Source of the DNA: Sphingobium sp.
GTDB lineage: Bacteria > Pseudomonadota > Alphaproteobacteria > Sphingomonadales > Sphingomonadaceae
Direction: 5' to 3'
Length of the DNA stretch: 27,972 bases
NCBI GenBank assembly: GCA_030148625.1
Contig: JASBTC010000345.1
Span: 1 to 27,972 of the forward strand
In this document: one piece after another, positions 1 to 8,072 of the stretch
Layout of the letters: each line of letters opens with the position of its first letter
Position numbering within the stretch: the first letter of the stretch is position 1
The notes under the pieces: generated by a model
The model's database searches: none
What the model saw: only the letters and a program-made list of their open reading frames with translations
Told to the model about the DNA's origin: nothing
Position numbers and translations under genes: made by a program

Positions 1-133
1 CATTCACCTGCGGCGGGGCGACGTCCGGATATTGGGCGACGGGCAGGCCGAAGATCGACGCGATGCCGCCCAGCATCACGATGATCGCAAGCACCCAGGC
101 GAAGATCGGGCGATCGATGAAGATGCGCGACAT
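1..133 (-). CDS. RND efflux permease, N-terminal fragment (AcrB/HAE1 type)
   Basis: This is the first 44 codons of an inner-membrane RND drug/proton antiporter, cut off by the window edge. The translated start, beginning [17 protein letters not shown], is the classic N-terminus of AcrB/MexB-type permeases: a short amphipathic stretch, the first membrane helix, then a [11 protein letters not shown] segment entering the periplasmic porter domain. The ATG lies four bases after the stop of the adaptor gene, so the two are almost certainly co-transcribed as a tripartite pump operon. Substrate cannot be judged from this fragment. An outer-membrane channel gene, if present, would lie to the left of the window. 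Confidence 0.9.
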   Translation of the reverse strand, partial: MSRIFIDRPIFAWVLAIIVMLGGIASIFGLPVAQYPDVAPPQVN

Positions 134-137
134 CGGC

Positions 138-1355
138 CTAGTTGCCTCTGGCCGGGCTGCCGTCCTTGCCCGTCCCGGGCGGGGCTATGCGTTGCGGCGC
201 GCTGGCGGGAACCGGCTTCAGCAGTGCGTCGGGGCGCAACGTTCCGCCGCCCTGCACGATCAGCTTCTCGCCGGGCTTCAGCCCGTCGGTCACCACCCAG
301 TTGGTTCCCAGCGCGCGTACCGCCGTCACCTTGCGCTGCACCGCCTTGTCGCCGGGGCCGATAACGAACACGCTCGCCTGGCCCTTGGCGTCGCGCGACA
401 ATGCCGCCTGCGGGACCAGAAAGGCCTGGGTATCGATCGATTGCGCGAAGGAGGCGCGCACGAACATGCCGGGCAGCAAAAGGCCCGACGGATTGGCGAA
501 GCGCGCGCGCAGCGTCACCGTGCCGGTATTCTGGTCGACCATCACTTCCGAGAATTCGATGCTGCCCGCAACCGCATAGTCCGAACCGTCCTCCAGCTTC
601 AGCCGGACGCTCGCGGTCGTGGGCGCGGCACCGCCCTGGCTCAGTGCGCGGCGCAACGCGAGCAGTTCAGCGCTCGATTGCTGGATATCGACATAGATCG
701 GATCGAGCCGCTGGATCACCGCGAGCGGATCGGCCTGATTGGCCGTCACCAATGCGCCCACGGTTGCGAGCGAGCGGCCGATGCGCCCGGTGATCGGCGC
801 GGGAACATTGGTGAAGCGCAGGTTGATCTGCGCGGTCTGGAGCTGGGCGCTGGTCTGCGCGACGCTCGCTGCCGCCTGGCGTGCCTGCGCTGCGGCATCG
901 GTATAATCCTGCTTGGAAACCGCCTCCATCTCGGCAAGCGGGCGATAGCGGTCGGCGCGGATGCGCGTCGCCTCGGCATTGGCCCTTGCGCTCTGGAGAT
1001 TGGCGTGCGCCTCGCTGGCGGCCGCGCGGTAAAGGCTCGGATCGATCTGGTAGAGCGTCTGCCCCTGGCGGACGATCGTCCCTTCGGTGAAGAAGCGCCG
1101 CTGGATGACGCCCGCGACCTGCGGCCGCACTTCGGACATCTCATAGGGCGTGACACGCCCGCTCAGCTCGGTGACCATCGCCACGGAGGTCGGCTGGACG
1201 ACCACATAGCCCACTTGAACCGGTCCACCGCGCCCGCCCTTCGCCTCATTCCCCTGCCCGCCCGAACAGGCCGAGAGAAACACGATGCCGGTCAGCGCCC
1301 ACAGGGCCGACACGCGCCGGAAGCTTGATAGCGTCGCAGTCAATGGTGGACCCAT
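138..1355 (-). CDS. RND efflux periplasmic adaptor (membrane fusion lipoprotein, AcrA/MexA type)
   Basis: This periplasmic adaptor joins an RND permease to an outer-membrane channel. With the chosen ATG at 1355 the product is 405 residues, the usual family length. It has a lipoprotein signal ending in a lipobox LSAC (Cys about residue 30). The AcrA-type beta-barrel/lipoyl start follows ([17 protein letters not shown], then GQTLYQIDP), then an Ala/Gln-rich coiled-coil hairpin, the return lipoyl strand ([10 protein letters not shown]) and the C-terminal beta-barrel. The frame stays open further upstream to 1619, but that extension does not look like protein, so the lipoprotein start is preferred. 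No strong Shine-Dalgarno is visible before it, so the exact start is uncertain. It is followed after four bases by the permease gene. Confidence 0.88.
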   Translation of the reverse strand: MGPPLTATLSSFRRVSALWALTGIVFLSACSGGQGNEAKGGRGGPVQVGYVVVQPTSVAMVTELSGRVTPYEMSEVRPQVAGVIQRRFFTEGTIVRQGQTLYQIDPSLYRAAASEAHANLQSARANAEATRIRADRYRPLAEMEAVSKQDYTDAAAQARQAAASVAQTSAQLQTAQINLRFTNVPAPITGRIGRSLATVGALVTANQADPLAVIQRLDPIYVDIQQSSAELLALRRALSQGGAAPTTASVRLKLEDGSDYAVAGSIEFSEVMVDQNTGTVTLRARFANPSGLLLPGMFVRASFAQSIDTQAFLVPQAALSRDAKGQASVFVIGPGDKAVQRKVTAVRALGTNWVVTDGLKPGEKLIVQGGGTLRPDALLKPVPASAPQRIAPPGTGKDGSPARGN

Positions 1356-1529
1356 CTGAAATATCGGCACGGCCGGTCGCGATCCGCGGCGCGGACATCG
1401 ACCCGCAATTGCCTTATTGAACCTCTTCGCATCTGTACCGGAAAGCGCCGATTCCGTTGCCCCGTATTCGGCATCTGAGAAACGGGATCGCGTCGTCGGG
1501 CATTGTCGGGACTCTTGCCAAAATCGCGG

Positions 1530-1546
1530 CGCCCCGGAACGGGGCG
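1530..1546 (-). terminator. Candidate terminator hairpin after the DUF4403 gene
   Basis: A GC-only stem of six pairs (CGCCCC / GGGGCG, five-base loop) lies about 70 bases past the DUF4403 stop. Read on the minus strand it is followed a few bases later by a short run ATTTT. The T-run is short and not immediately adjacent, so this is a weak intrinsic terminator at best. It sits upstream of the adaptor gene and could instead be a leader structure. Confidence 0.35.
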
Positions 1547-1589
1547 GACCGGCTCTAGCGGGCCAACCGAAACCCAAGCTGAACGACCG

Positions 1590-1619
1590 CTGATACGTAC
1601 CAAAAAATTTCCGTTTCAA
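1590..1619 (-). promoter_or_regulatory. Possible promoter/operator for the RND pump operon
   Basis: Between the DUF4403 stop and the adaptor start, the minus strand carries TTGAAA (1614-1619), 18 bases, then TATCAG (1590-1595). The -10 overlaps the near-palindrome TGATACGTACCA at 1591-1602, whose centre TACGTA is symmetric. TetR-type pump repressors often bind such sites, but no repressor gene is in the window. The match to a sigma-70 promoter is only fair, and the distance to the chosen adaptor start is long. Confidence 0.25.
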
Positions 1620-3214
1620 GGAAGCCTGCGTATCCGCGCCTGGCCGATCACTTCGGTGGGCATGTACAGTCCGGCCCCGGTCACCTGCACCTGTCCATGC
1701 TGGACACGCGCGATATCGGCCTCGATCAGAAAGCCCGCTTCCCGCCGCGAAGCGATCGCCTTTCGGGCGGCTATCAGGACCTTTTCATAATCGCCGCGAA
1801 AATCATGCGTCAGCGCGGCTTCGATCTCGGCGATCACCCGCGCGTCGAGGAACAGGCTGACGAGCAGGTCGACCGCGGCGCGATCGGTGCGCCCATGGAT
1901 CCTGAGGTCGCGGACATGGACCCGCTCCGAGCCGGGTTCGTTATAGGGCAGGCCCGTCAGCCAGACGGTGCCGCGGGTCGCCGACAAAGGACCGCGGACA
2001 AGATCGGCCGCAGCCTCGATGCCCACCGCCAGCCGCCCGCCTTCGGTCGGATAGATCGTCACCTTGCCGAACGAGACCTGGACGGGGCCGAGCCGTTCGA
2101 GCGTGATGCCCTTGCGCGCCAGCTTGCCCAGCGCCCGCTCCAGCGGCGGGACGAGTTCGGCATAGTCGGCCAGCACCGGAATCTGGAAACGCAGGCCGCG
2201 CACCGCCACCTTGTCGAGCGGCGGCGGCAGCGATGTCGGCGCGGGCCTGGCGGGGGGGCGCTCGCCGATAAAGCTCTCGGTGACGGCCTGGGCGGCGATG
2301 ACCGCCTCCAGGCTGCGGCCCCGGACGGAATAGCTCGCAAGCCCGAGTCCCTTCGGTACGACGCGCATCCAGGCGGGCGGCCTGGCGCGATTGAGCTCGA
2401 TGACGGTGAAGGCCTCGCGCCAGGCCCCCTCGACATTGCGCCGGATCATCGCCGAAGGCACGGCGCGCGGCAGGTCGCGCTCCAGCCCGGCCATGACGGT
2501 CCGCAGCGCCGCGTCCGCGCGGCTGACAAAGCGTATCCGCTGCCCGAGAAAGTCGATCCCGGGCGGATCGGTCCAGTCATAGGCAAGGTCGAGCTTGATC
2601 CGCGGCGTCCAGTCGGGACGGATGCCGAGCCGGACCCGCGCCCGGACGATCGCGGCCCCGGTCGCGGTTTCCTGCCGGATGATGCCGCCGACGTCGCGCG
2701 CGCTGACGACGGCATTGACCGGCATGGTCAAGGCGATGGTGTCCCCCTGCCCGCCCAGCCTGATGCGGCCCCGCGTCACCCGACCGACGATGCGGCAGCT
2801 GATCGGCGGCGCGATCTGCGCGCGTTTGACCCCCAATTTGCAGGGGACATTTCGGCATTCCTCGCCCTTGCATTTGCGGACGTGGCGCAGACAGACGGTT
2901 GCGCGGACCGGCGGGATGCAGGTCCGCCGTTCGTCGATCGACCATAGCGACATCGGCGCGGCGCGGTTGATCTCCCGCTCGAGCTGATCGAGATCGAAGC
3001 GCACCGGTATGCTGGCGGTCGACAGGCTTGGCGGCATGACGAAGGGTGTCTCGACGCGCGGCGGCGGCGGGCGTTCGGGCGGACGATCGCATGCCGCCAG
3101 GCCGAATAGGACGGCGGCCCATGCCCATCGTCGAAACAGCCGCGCACACGCCGCACCGGCCCCAAGCCACAGGGGCGAATGCGAAGCGGCCGGTTGCTGT
3201 CCGCAGGCTGTCAT
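1616..3214 (-). CDS. DUF4403 family lipoprotein
   Basis: A 532-residue envelope protein of unknown function. It has an N-terminal hydrophobic segment ending in a lipobox-like LFGLAAC followed by a Pro/Arg-rich linker (RPPERPPPPR), so it is probably a lipid-anchored periplasmic protein. The body matches DUF4403 as I know it: an opening SIPVRFDLDQLEREIN segment, a Cys-containing insertion (residues about 98-140, several CxxxC-like pairs), repeated beta-rich segments and a C-terminal LLIEADIARVQHGQVQVTGAGLYMP-like end (given here only to locate it). The start is the only ATG upstream of the signal sequence, but no clear Shine-Dalgarno precedes it. It is separated from the M20 gene upstream by 105 bases in which I see no gene. 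Function cannot be assigned. Confidence 0.8.
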   Translation of the reverse strand: MTACGQQPAASHSPLWLGAGAACARLFRRWAWAAVLFGLAACDRPPERPPPPRVETPFVMPPSLSTASIPVRFDLDQLEREINRAAPMSLWSIDERRTCIPPVRATVCLRHVRKCKGEECRNVPCKLGVKRAQIAPPISCRIVGRVTRGRIRLGGQGDTIALTMPVNAVVSARDVGGIIRQETATGAAIVRARVRLGIRPDWTPRIKLDLAYDWTDPPGIDFLGQRIRFVSRADAALRTVMAGLERDLPRAVPSAMIRRNVEGAWREAFTVIELNRARPPAWMRVVPKGLGLASYSVRGRSLEAVIAAQAVTESFIGERPPARPAPTSLPPPLDKVAVRGLRFQIPVLADYAELVPPLERALGKLARKGITLERLGPVQVSFGKVTIYPTEGGRLAVGIEAAADLVRGPLSATRGTVWLTGLPYNEPGSERVHVRDLRIHGRTDRAAVDLLVSLFLDARVIAEIEAALTHDFRGDYEKVLIAARKAIASRREAGFLIEADIARVQHGQVQVTGAGLYMPTEVIGQARIRRLP

Positions 3215-3319
3215 CCACAGGGTGATAACCGGATTTGACGCTGCAAGTCGATCGCAACGGTGATGGCGGGTCAGGCCCAGAAACGCTCCGCCAATGCCGC
3301 CAGCCTTGCACCGCCCATA

Positions 3320-4522
3320 TCAATCGAACCCCTTTTCGAGAAAGCGCTCGGCGAGACCCGCGAGCAGCGCGCCGCCGCGCGCCATCACCCGTTCGTCGAG
3401 CACCATATGATCGGAGTGGAGGCCGCAGCATTGCGTCCAGTCGGCACCCGCCTCCGCCGCCCCCAAGAAGAACATCGCGCCGGGCACGCGATCGAGCACA
3501 TAGGAGAAATCCTCCGCGCCCATGATCGGCGCATCGAGCACCATCCAGGCCTCGTCGCCGAACAGCGCCTGCGCCACGCCCCTGCCGAACGCGACCGCGG
3601 CGGGGTCGCAGCGCGTGACCGGAAAGCCGGGATCGAACGACACTTCGGCGCGCGCACCATGCGCCGCCGCGATGCCCGTCGCCAGCCGCGTCAGCCCCTC
3701 CTGCACCGATGCGCGCCGCTCGGGCGACAATGTGCGCACCGTGCCCGCCATCGACGCGCTTTGCGGAATCACATTGTCGGTGGTTCCCGCCTCGATCCGG
3801 GCAATGGTGACCACTGCGGGATCGAATACCGAAACACGCCGCGTGACGAAGCTCTGGATCGCCGTCACGATCTCGCAGGCGATCGGCACCGGATCGAGTG
3901 CATCGTGCGGCATCGATGCATGGCCGCCCGCGCCATGCACCGTGATGCGCAGCCGGTCGGACGAAGCGAGCAGCGGCCCCGCCCTGCCGGCGATCACGCC
4001 ATGCGGCGCATTGGGCATGACATGCAGGGCGAAGGCAGCATCGGGCAGCGGATCGAGCAGCCCGTCGTCAATCATGAAGCGCGCGCCGTGCCAGCCCTCC
4101 TCGCCGGGCTGGAACATGAAAACGACCTCGCCCGCCAGCAGGTCGCGCCGTTCCGCCAGTATCCGCGCCGCGCCCACCAGCATCGCGGTATGCGCGTCAT
4201 GGCCGCAAGCATGCATGGCGCCCGCGATACTGGACTGGAAATCGAGCCCGGTGCGTTCCTGCATCGGCAGCGCATCCATGTCGCCGCGCAACAGCACGCG
4301 GCGCCCGGTCGTGCCGCCCTTGAGCAGCGCGACCGCGCCGGTGGTCGACGTTCCTTCGCGCCATTCGAGCGGCAGGTCCGCAAGCGCATCGCGAACCTTG
4401 GCCATCGTCGCCGGCGTATGCAGGCCGATCTCGGGCTCGCCATGAATCGCCCGCCGCAGCGACACCATCAGCGGCAATATCGCCTTTGCCCGCGTCGCCA
4501 GATCGTCGCCCCGATACGCCAT
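3320..4522 (-). CDS. M20 family metallopeptidase / amidohydrolase
   Basis: A cytoplasmic M20D-type amidohydrolase (hippurate hydrolase, N-acyl-amino-acid or aminobenzoyl-glutamate hydrolase group) that would cleave an amide bond using bound divalent metal. Visible motifs in order are GDMDALPMQE, MHACGHDAHT (metal ligands Cys and His), PGEEG (Glu pair) and MGAEDFSYV; the dimerisation domain sits in the middle. The length of 400 residues is normal. The chosen ATG at 4522 has GAGGAG six bases upstream. An in-frame ATG at 4552 overlaps the stop of the upstream oxidase remnant as ATGA but has no Shine-Dalgarno, so translation may once have been coupled there. The exact substrate cannot be read from sequence. 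Confidence 0.88.
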   Translation of the reverse strand: MAYRGDDLATRAKAILPLMVSLRRAIHGEPEIGLHTPATMAKVRDALADLPLEWREGTSTTGAVALLKGGTTGRRVLLRGDMDALPMQERTGLDFQSSIAGAMHACGHDAHTAMLVGAARILAERRDLLAGEVVFMFQPGEEGWHGARFMIDDGLLDPLPDAAFALHVMPNAPHGVIAGRAGPLLASSDRLRITVHGAGGHASMPHDALDPVPIACEIVTAIQSFVTRRVSVFDPAVVTIARIEAGTTDNVIPQSASMAGTVRTLSPERRASVQEGLTRLATGIAAAHGARAEVSFDPGFPVTRCDPAAVAFGRGVAQALFGDEAWMVLDAPIMGAEDFSYVLDRVPGAMFFLGAAEAGADWTQCCGLHSDHMVLDERVMARGGALLAGLAERFLEKGFD

Positions 4523-4548
4523 CACCTGCTCCTCATCCTGTGTCAGGC

Positions 4549-4818
4549 TCATGAGCTAACCGGTTTGCCGTGCCCGCGCATCCGAAAGGGTTCGAGCGCG
4601 AGACGATCGAGCGCGAAAGCGGGACGAAGGCTGTCCTCACCGTCGAGCACTTGCGCGACATACTCGCCGATACCCGCCAAATGCTTGAAGCCATGCCCCG
4701 AACAGGCGGAAACGACGAGGATGCGATCGATGCCGAGCGCGCGCCCCGTCGGCATGGTGCTATCGGAAAAATGACCGATGTTTAACCCGCTCGCCAGCGC
4801 GCCGAGCGGACGCAGCGC
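4549..4818 (-). pseudogene. C-terminal remnant of a sarcosine / N-methyltryptophan oxidase-like FAD enzyme
   Basis: The frame encodes a segment whose centre, VVSACSGHGFKHLAGIGE, is the conserved C-terminal FAD-binding signature of monomeric sarcosine oxidase and N-methyltryptophan oxidase (SolA). It is followed by the usual tail ending in a run like FALDRLAL. Only about 70-85 residues of a roughly 370-residue enzyme remain. The frame hits a stop at 4819-4821 and the MipA gene begins at 4869, so the Rossmann domain and most of the protein are missing. The only internal ATG (4755) would give a 68-residue peptide unable to bind FAD properly. The preserved ATGA overlap with the M20 frame suggests the intact gene once headed a catabolic operon with the amidohydrolase. 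Confidence 0.7.
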
Positions 4819-4868
4819 CTATCCCCGAACGATCGGCGCGGACCGCGCCGGCGACGGGAGCGTGCCGG

Positions 4869-5732
4869 ATGAAGACGATCGCCTTGCCGATGCTCTGGCT
4901 GTCATTGCTCTGCATGACGGCTGCTCCGGCAATGGCGCGTGATGCGACGGGACAATCGGGCGACAATATCGATATCGGCGGCGACCGCGTGACGATCGGC
5001 GTCGGCCTTGCGGTGGTTCCGAGCTATATCGGTTCGGATTCCTCGATCGTCCTGCCGACCTTCGCCGTTCAGGGCCAGGTTTCCGGCATAGCCTTCAACA
5101 GCCAGGGGACATCGCTTTATGTCGATGCCATACCCGACACCGGCAAGCCCGGCTGGAAGCTCCAGCTCGGCCCCCTCGCCGCGTTGCGGCTCGATCGCAA
5201 CAGCATGATCGACGACCCCGCCGTCGCCGCGCTCGGCACCCGCAAAAAGGCGCTGGAGCTCGGTGGATGGGCGGGCATCCAGCGGACCGGCGTCGTCACC
5301 AGCCCCTATGACACGCTGTCGTTCGGCCTGTCGTACCAACATGACGTGAACGGCGCGCATCGCAGCTATGTCGTCAGCCCGAGCCTCGATTATGCGACGC
5401 CGCTGTCGCACACCGCCTATGCGAGCGTCTCCCTGTCGGCCGACTATGTCGGCAAGGGCTTCGGGCGCTATTATTACGACATCGATCCCGCCGGCAGCGC
5501 GGCAAGCGGTCTGCCCGTCTATTCGGGGGCGGACAAGGCCGGGTGGAAGGACTGGAATGCGAGCATGCTGCTTGCCCATTCGCTGACGGGCAATCTGACG
5601 CATGGCCTAGGCGTCTTCGTGACCGGCGGCTATGCCCGCATATTGGGCGCCTATCGCCGTTCCCCCATCGTCGACATGGCCGGCCAGCCCGGCCAGTGGA
5701 GCGGCGCGATCGGCCTGGCCTATACATTCTGA
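4869..5732 (+). CDS. MipA/OmpV family outer-membrane protein
   Basis: A 287-residue outer-membrane beta-barrel of the MipA/OmpV family, whose members scaffold murein synthesis or act as porins and are sometimes linked to antibiotic resistance. A signal peptide ends near AMA-RD (residue about 23). The mature protein has alternating amphipathic strands and ends in an aromatic AYTF, the C-terminal Phe expected for BAM recognition. Family-like segments include GVGLAVVPSYIGSD near the start, a central LGGWAG and a C-terminal GGYARILGAYRRSPIV. GGGAG-like Shine-Dalgarno sequence (GGGAG at 4856-4860) lies eight bases before the ATG. The gene stands alone, convergent with the ParB-like gene and divergent from the oxidase remnant. 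Confidence 0.87.
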   Translation: MKTIALPMLWLSLLCMTAAPAMARDATGQSGDNIDIGGDRVTIGVGLAVVPSYIGSDSSIVLPTFAVQGQVSGIAFNSQGTSLYVDAIPDTGKPGWKLQLGPLAALRLDRNSMIDDPAVAALGTRKKALELGGWAGIQRTGVVTSPYDTLSFGLSYQHDVNGAHRSYVVSPSLDYATPLSHTAYASVSLSADYVGKGFGRYYYDIDPAGSAASGLPVYSGADKAGWKDWNASMLLAHSLTGNLTHGLGVFVTGGYARILGAYRRSPIVDMAGQPGQWSGAIGLAYTF

Positions 5733-5751
5733 CCGCTCCGGAAACGCGCGA

Positions 5752-6366
5752 TCAATCCGGCCCGCACCAGCCCGGCAGATAGGCGGCATCGCGACCGTGC
5801 GCATATTTGAACGCCTTGGCCAGCGCCGCTTCGAAATCGCGGTCGAGCAGCTTGCGCCGCACCCGGCGACGCAGGAAATCGGCCCATAGGAACTCCGTAT
5901 AGGGCGTGGCGCTCTTGGCGTAACCGCCCTGGCGCCGCAACTCGCCCGCCAGCGAGCGATAGGGGTCGTCGGTCAGGCCGGAGATTCTTTTCGGCAGCTC
6001 GTCATAATCCCGGCGATGCCCGTCCTCATCGAAGGGATGCAGCCAGTTGCGATTGTCCATCACCGTCCAGAATGCGCGCCTCGAAAGTTCCCCGAGATCG
6101 GCGACCACGGAAACGAGGACATGGGAGATGCCTTCGTCATGCAGCGCCCGGACGAGATGGTGATGATCGATGATATAATGATGTCCGCCATGCCCCAATA
6201 TTGCGGGGATCATATGCGACCCCAGAAAGCTGCCGCCTTCGCTTTCGGCGCGCGCACGCCATTCGACGCGCTTGCGCGCGACCTCTCGATAGCCGAGCGT
6301 GATCTGCGTCGGTCGCAGCGCGGCGATCGGCACGGGACGCAGTATCGGTTCCAGGTCATGCGCCAT
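5752..6366 (-). CDS. ParB-like nuclease-domain protein (ParBc_2 family)
   Basis: A 204-residue cytoplasmic protein matching the ParBc_2 group (putative ParB-like nuclease), not the chromosome-segregation ParB. Recognisable parts are an N-terminal PVPIAALRPTQITLGYREV segment, the core GSHMIPAILG followed by an unusual run of histidines ending IIDHHHLVRAL, and a C-terminal helical FLWADFLRRRV region. No helix-turn-helix or CTPase patch typical of true ParB is seen, and no ParA gene is near. The start at 6366 is chosen because AAGG lies upstream; it overlaps the end of the SulP gene by 11 bases, so translation is probably coupled to the transporter. Biochemical function is unproven for the family. 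Confidence 0.8.
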   Translation of the reverse strand: MAHDLEPILRPVPIAALRPTQITLGYREVARKRVEWRARAESEGGSFLGSHMIPAILGHGGHHYIIDHHHLVRALHDEGISHVLVSVVADLGELSRRAFWTVMDNRNWLHPFDEDGHRRDYDELPKRISGLTDDPYRSLAGELRRQGGYAKSATPYTEFLWADFLRRRVRRKLLDRDFEAALAKAFKYAHGRDAAYLPGWCGPD

Positions 6367-8011
6367 CGGATCGCCTTTCCTTGCCAAGTTCGGCGGCCAG
6401 CGCGACGACCGCATCGTCGACGCTGAAATGGCTCCGGCGGTCGAGCGCTTCGCCGCCCGCGCTCTCCATCAGGTCGCGGACGCGATCATGGACCCGCGCA
6501 TAATGCACACGCAATCCGCGCGCGCGCATCGCGGCATCGAATTCGATCAGCGCGTCGATCGCGCTGCTGTCGAAATCGATACTCTCCTCGAAACTGATGA
6601 CGATGCCGCGAACCCCGGAATCCTCGCTGCCCCTGGCGATCAGGCCGAGAATCCGGCCGGCATTGGCGAAGAACATCGGCGTCGACGGTCGCCATATCAC
6701 CATGGCGCCGGGCGGAACCGCATCGGCATGGCGGGCGAGATCGACATAATCATGCGCGCCCAATCGGCCGAGCCGGGCGACATGCGGCGTGGCGAACCGC
6801 TGGATCACAGCGGCCATGGACAGGGCGATCGCCGCGATCATGCCGTTGACGATCCCGAAGAACAGCACACCCGCGGCGGCGGCGATCGCGATGAGCGCGT
6901 CGCGCCGAAGCGACCAGAGCCGGAGGATCGGGCGGGGATCGAGCGCATGCGATACCGCGGCGACGACGACGGCCGCCAGCACGGGCTTCGGCAAGTGCGC
7001 GATCAGCGGCGCGGCGGCGAGGACCAGTACGGCAAGCCCGATGGCCGCGACCACGCCGCTGATCCGCGACAGCGCGCCCGCCGCTTCGTTGGCGGATCCG
7101 GCGGAGAAACCGGCCCCCACCGGCATGCCGCGCACGAGCGCACTGGCGATATTGGCAAGGCCCAGTGCTTTCAGCTCGCGTCCGCCGTCGATGGCGTCAC
7201 CGTGACGCAGCGCCAATGTCCGGATCGTTCCCCAGGATTCGGCGAAGAGGATGAGCACGAGCGGTAGCGCGAGCTGGCACAGGCGGGAGAATGTTCCCCA
7301 ATCGACATGCGGCACGCTGGGCCAGTCGATCGCAAAGGCGAAGCGGCCGACCGTGGCCACCCCCTGCCCCGCCAGATCGAAGATCAGCGAAGCGGCCACG
7401 CCAGCCGCTAGCACCAGGAACGCGCCCGGTATCGCGGGCAGGCGGCGCAGCAGCAACAGGCCGGTCAGCGACGCCAGGCCGATGGCCGCGCTCATCGGAT
7501 GCAGGCCGGGCAACGCCGACACCGCATCGACGATCGGGCCGAACCGACCGGCCTCCGCCGGCATCGCCAGGCCGAGCAATCCGGGCAGTTGCAGTGCCGT
7601 GATCGTGATCGCCAGACCGAAGGCGAAGCCGCGCAATACCGGCCGCGATATGAAATCGGTGAGCGCGGACATCCGCAGCAGCGACGCACCGAGCAGCAAC
7701 AGGCCGACGATTGCCACGACCAGCGTGGCGACCATGCCCTTTTCGCTCGGGCCGCCGGGCATGCCGGCCAGGATCGCGGCGAGGATCGCCGCCGAAGAGG
7801 ATGTGGCGGAAACGATGGCGAAACGGCTGCGCCCGATCGCGGCATAGACCAGTCCGCCGACGATCCCCGCCAGGATCGCGCGTTCCGGCGGAAGCCCCGC
7901 GATCGAGGCATAGGCCACCGCTTCGGGCAGCAGCAGCCCCGCGACGGACACGCCGGCGATCAGATCGCGCACTGGCATGGTCCGGTGCGTGTCGGGGGCC
8001 GTCGAATCCAT
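6356..8011 (-). CDS. SulP family inorganic anion transporter with STAS domain
   Basis: A 551-residue inner-membrane transporter of the SulP/SLC26 family, which move sulfate, bicarbonate or related anions. The N-terminal signature VAGLLLPEAVAYASIAGLPP at residues about 24-43 is the SulP motif, followed by about a dozen hydrophobic segments to residue about 410. The C-terminal STAS domain (about 425-540) contains VRGIVISFEESIDFDSSAIDAL, the usual beta-strand plus loop region where the phosphoacceptor Ser lies in anti-sigma-antagonist relatives. Substrate is not predictable from this. The downstream overlap with the ParBc_2 gene makes them one operon. An alternative start is the ATG 11 codons further in. 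Confidence 0.9.
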   Translation of the reverse strand: MDSTAPDTHRTMPVRDLIAGVSVAGLLLPEAVAYASIAGLPPERAILAGIVGGLVYAAIGRSRFAIVSATSSSAAILAAILAGMPGGPSEKGMVATLVVAIVGLLLLGASLLRMSALTDFISRPVLRGFAFGLAITITALQLPGLLGLAMPAEAGRFGPIVDAVSALPGLHPMSAAIGLASLTGLLLLRRLPAIPGAFLVLAAGVAASLIFDLAGQGVATVGRFAFAIDWPSVPHVDWGTFSRLCQLALPLVLILFAESWGTIRTLALRHGDAIDGGRELKALGLANIASALVRGMPVGAGFSAGSANEAAGALSRISGVVAAIGLAVLVLAAAPLIAHLPKPVLAAVVVAAVSHALDPRPILRLWSLRRDALIAIAAAAGVLFFGIVNGMIAAIALSMAAVIQRFATPHVARLGRLGAHDYVDLARHADAVPPGAMVIWRPSTPMFFANAGRILGLIARGSEDSGVRGIVISFEESIDFDSSAIDALIEFDAAMRARGLRVHYARVHDRVRDLMESAGGEALDRRSHFSVDDAVVALAAELGKERRSDGA

Positions 8012-8072
8012 GGCGCAAGCCTATGTCATGGTCGCCGGCTTGGCCATCATCGCCGGAATCGACGCAGGCGCG

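Noticed and set aside
1356..1619. N-terminal extension of the adaptor frame up to 1619
   Set aside because: The extra 88 codons lack protein-like character and would place the lipoprotein signal internally; the lipobox fits only the start at 1355 or slightly later.
1697..2947. Plus-strand open frame opposite the DUF4403 gene
   Set aside because: No signal, domain or ribosome site, and the Asp/Arg-rich composition matches the other antisense shadows.
5752..6366. True ParB chromosome or plasmid partition protein
   Set aside because: The protein lacks the ParB helix-turn-helix and CTP-binding motifs, and there is no ParA gene or parS-like cluster nearby; it fits ParBc_2 instead.
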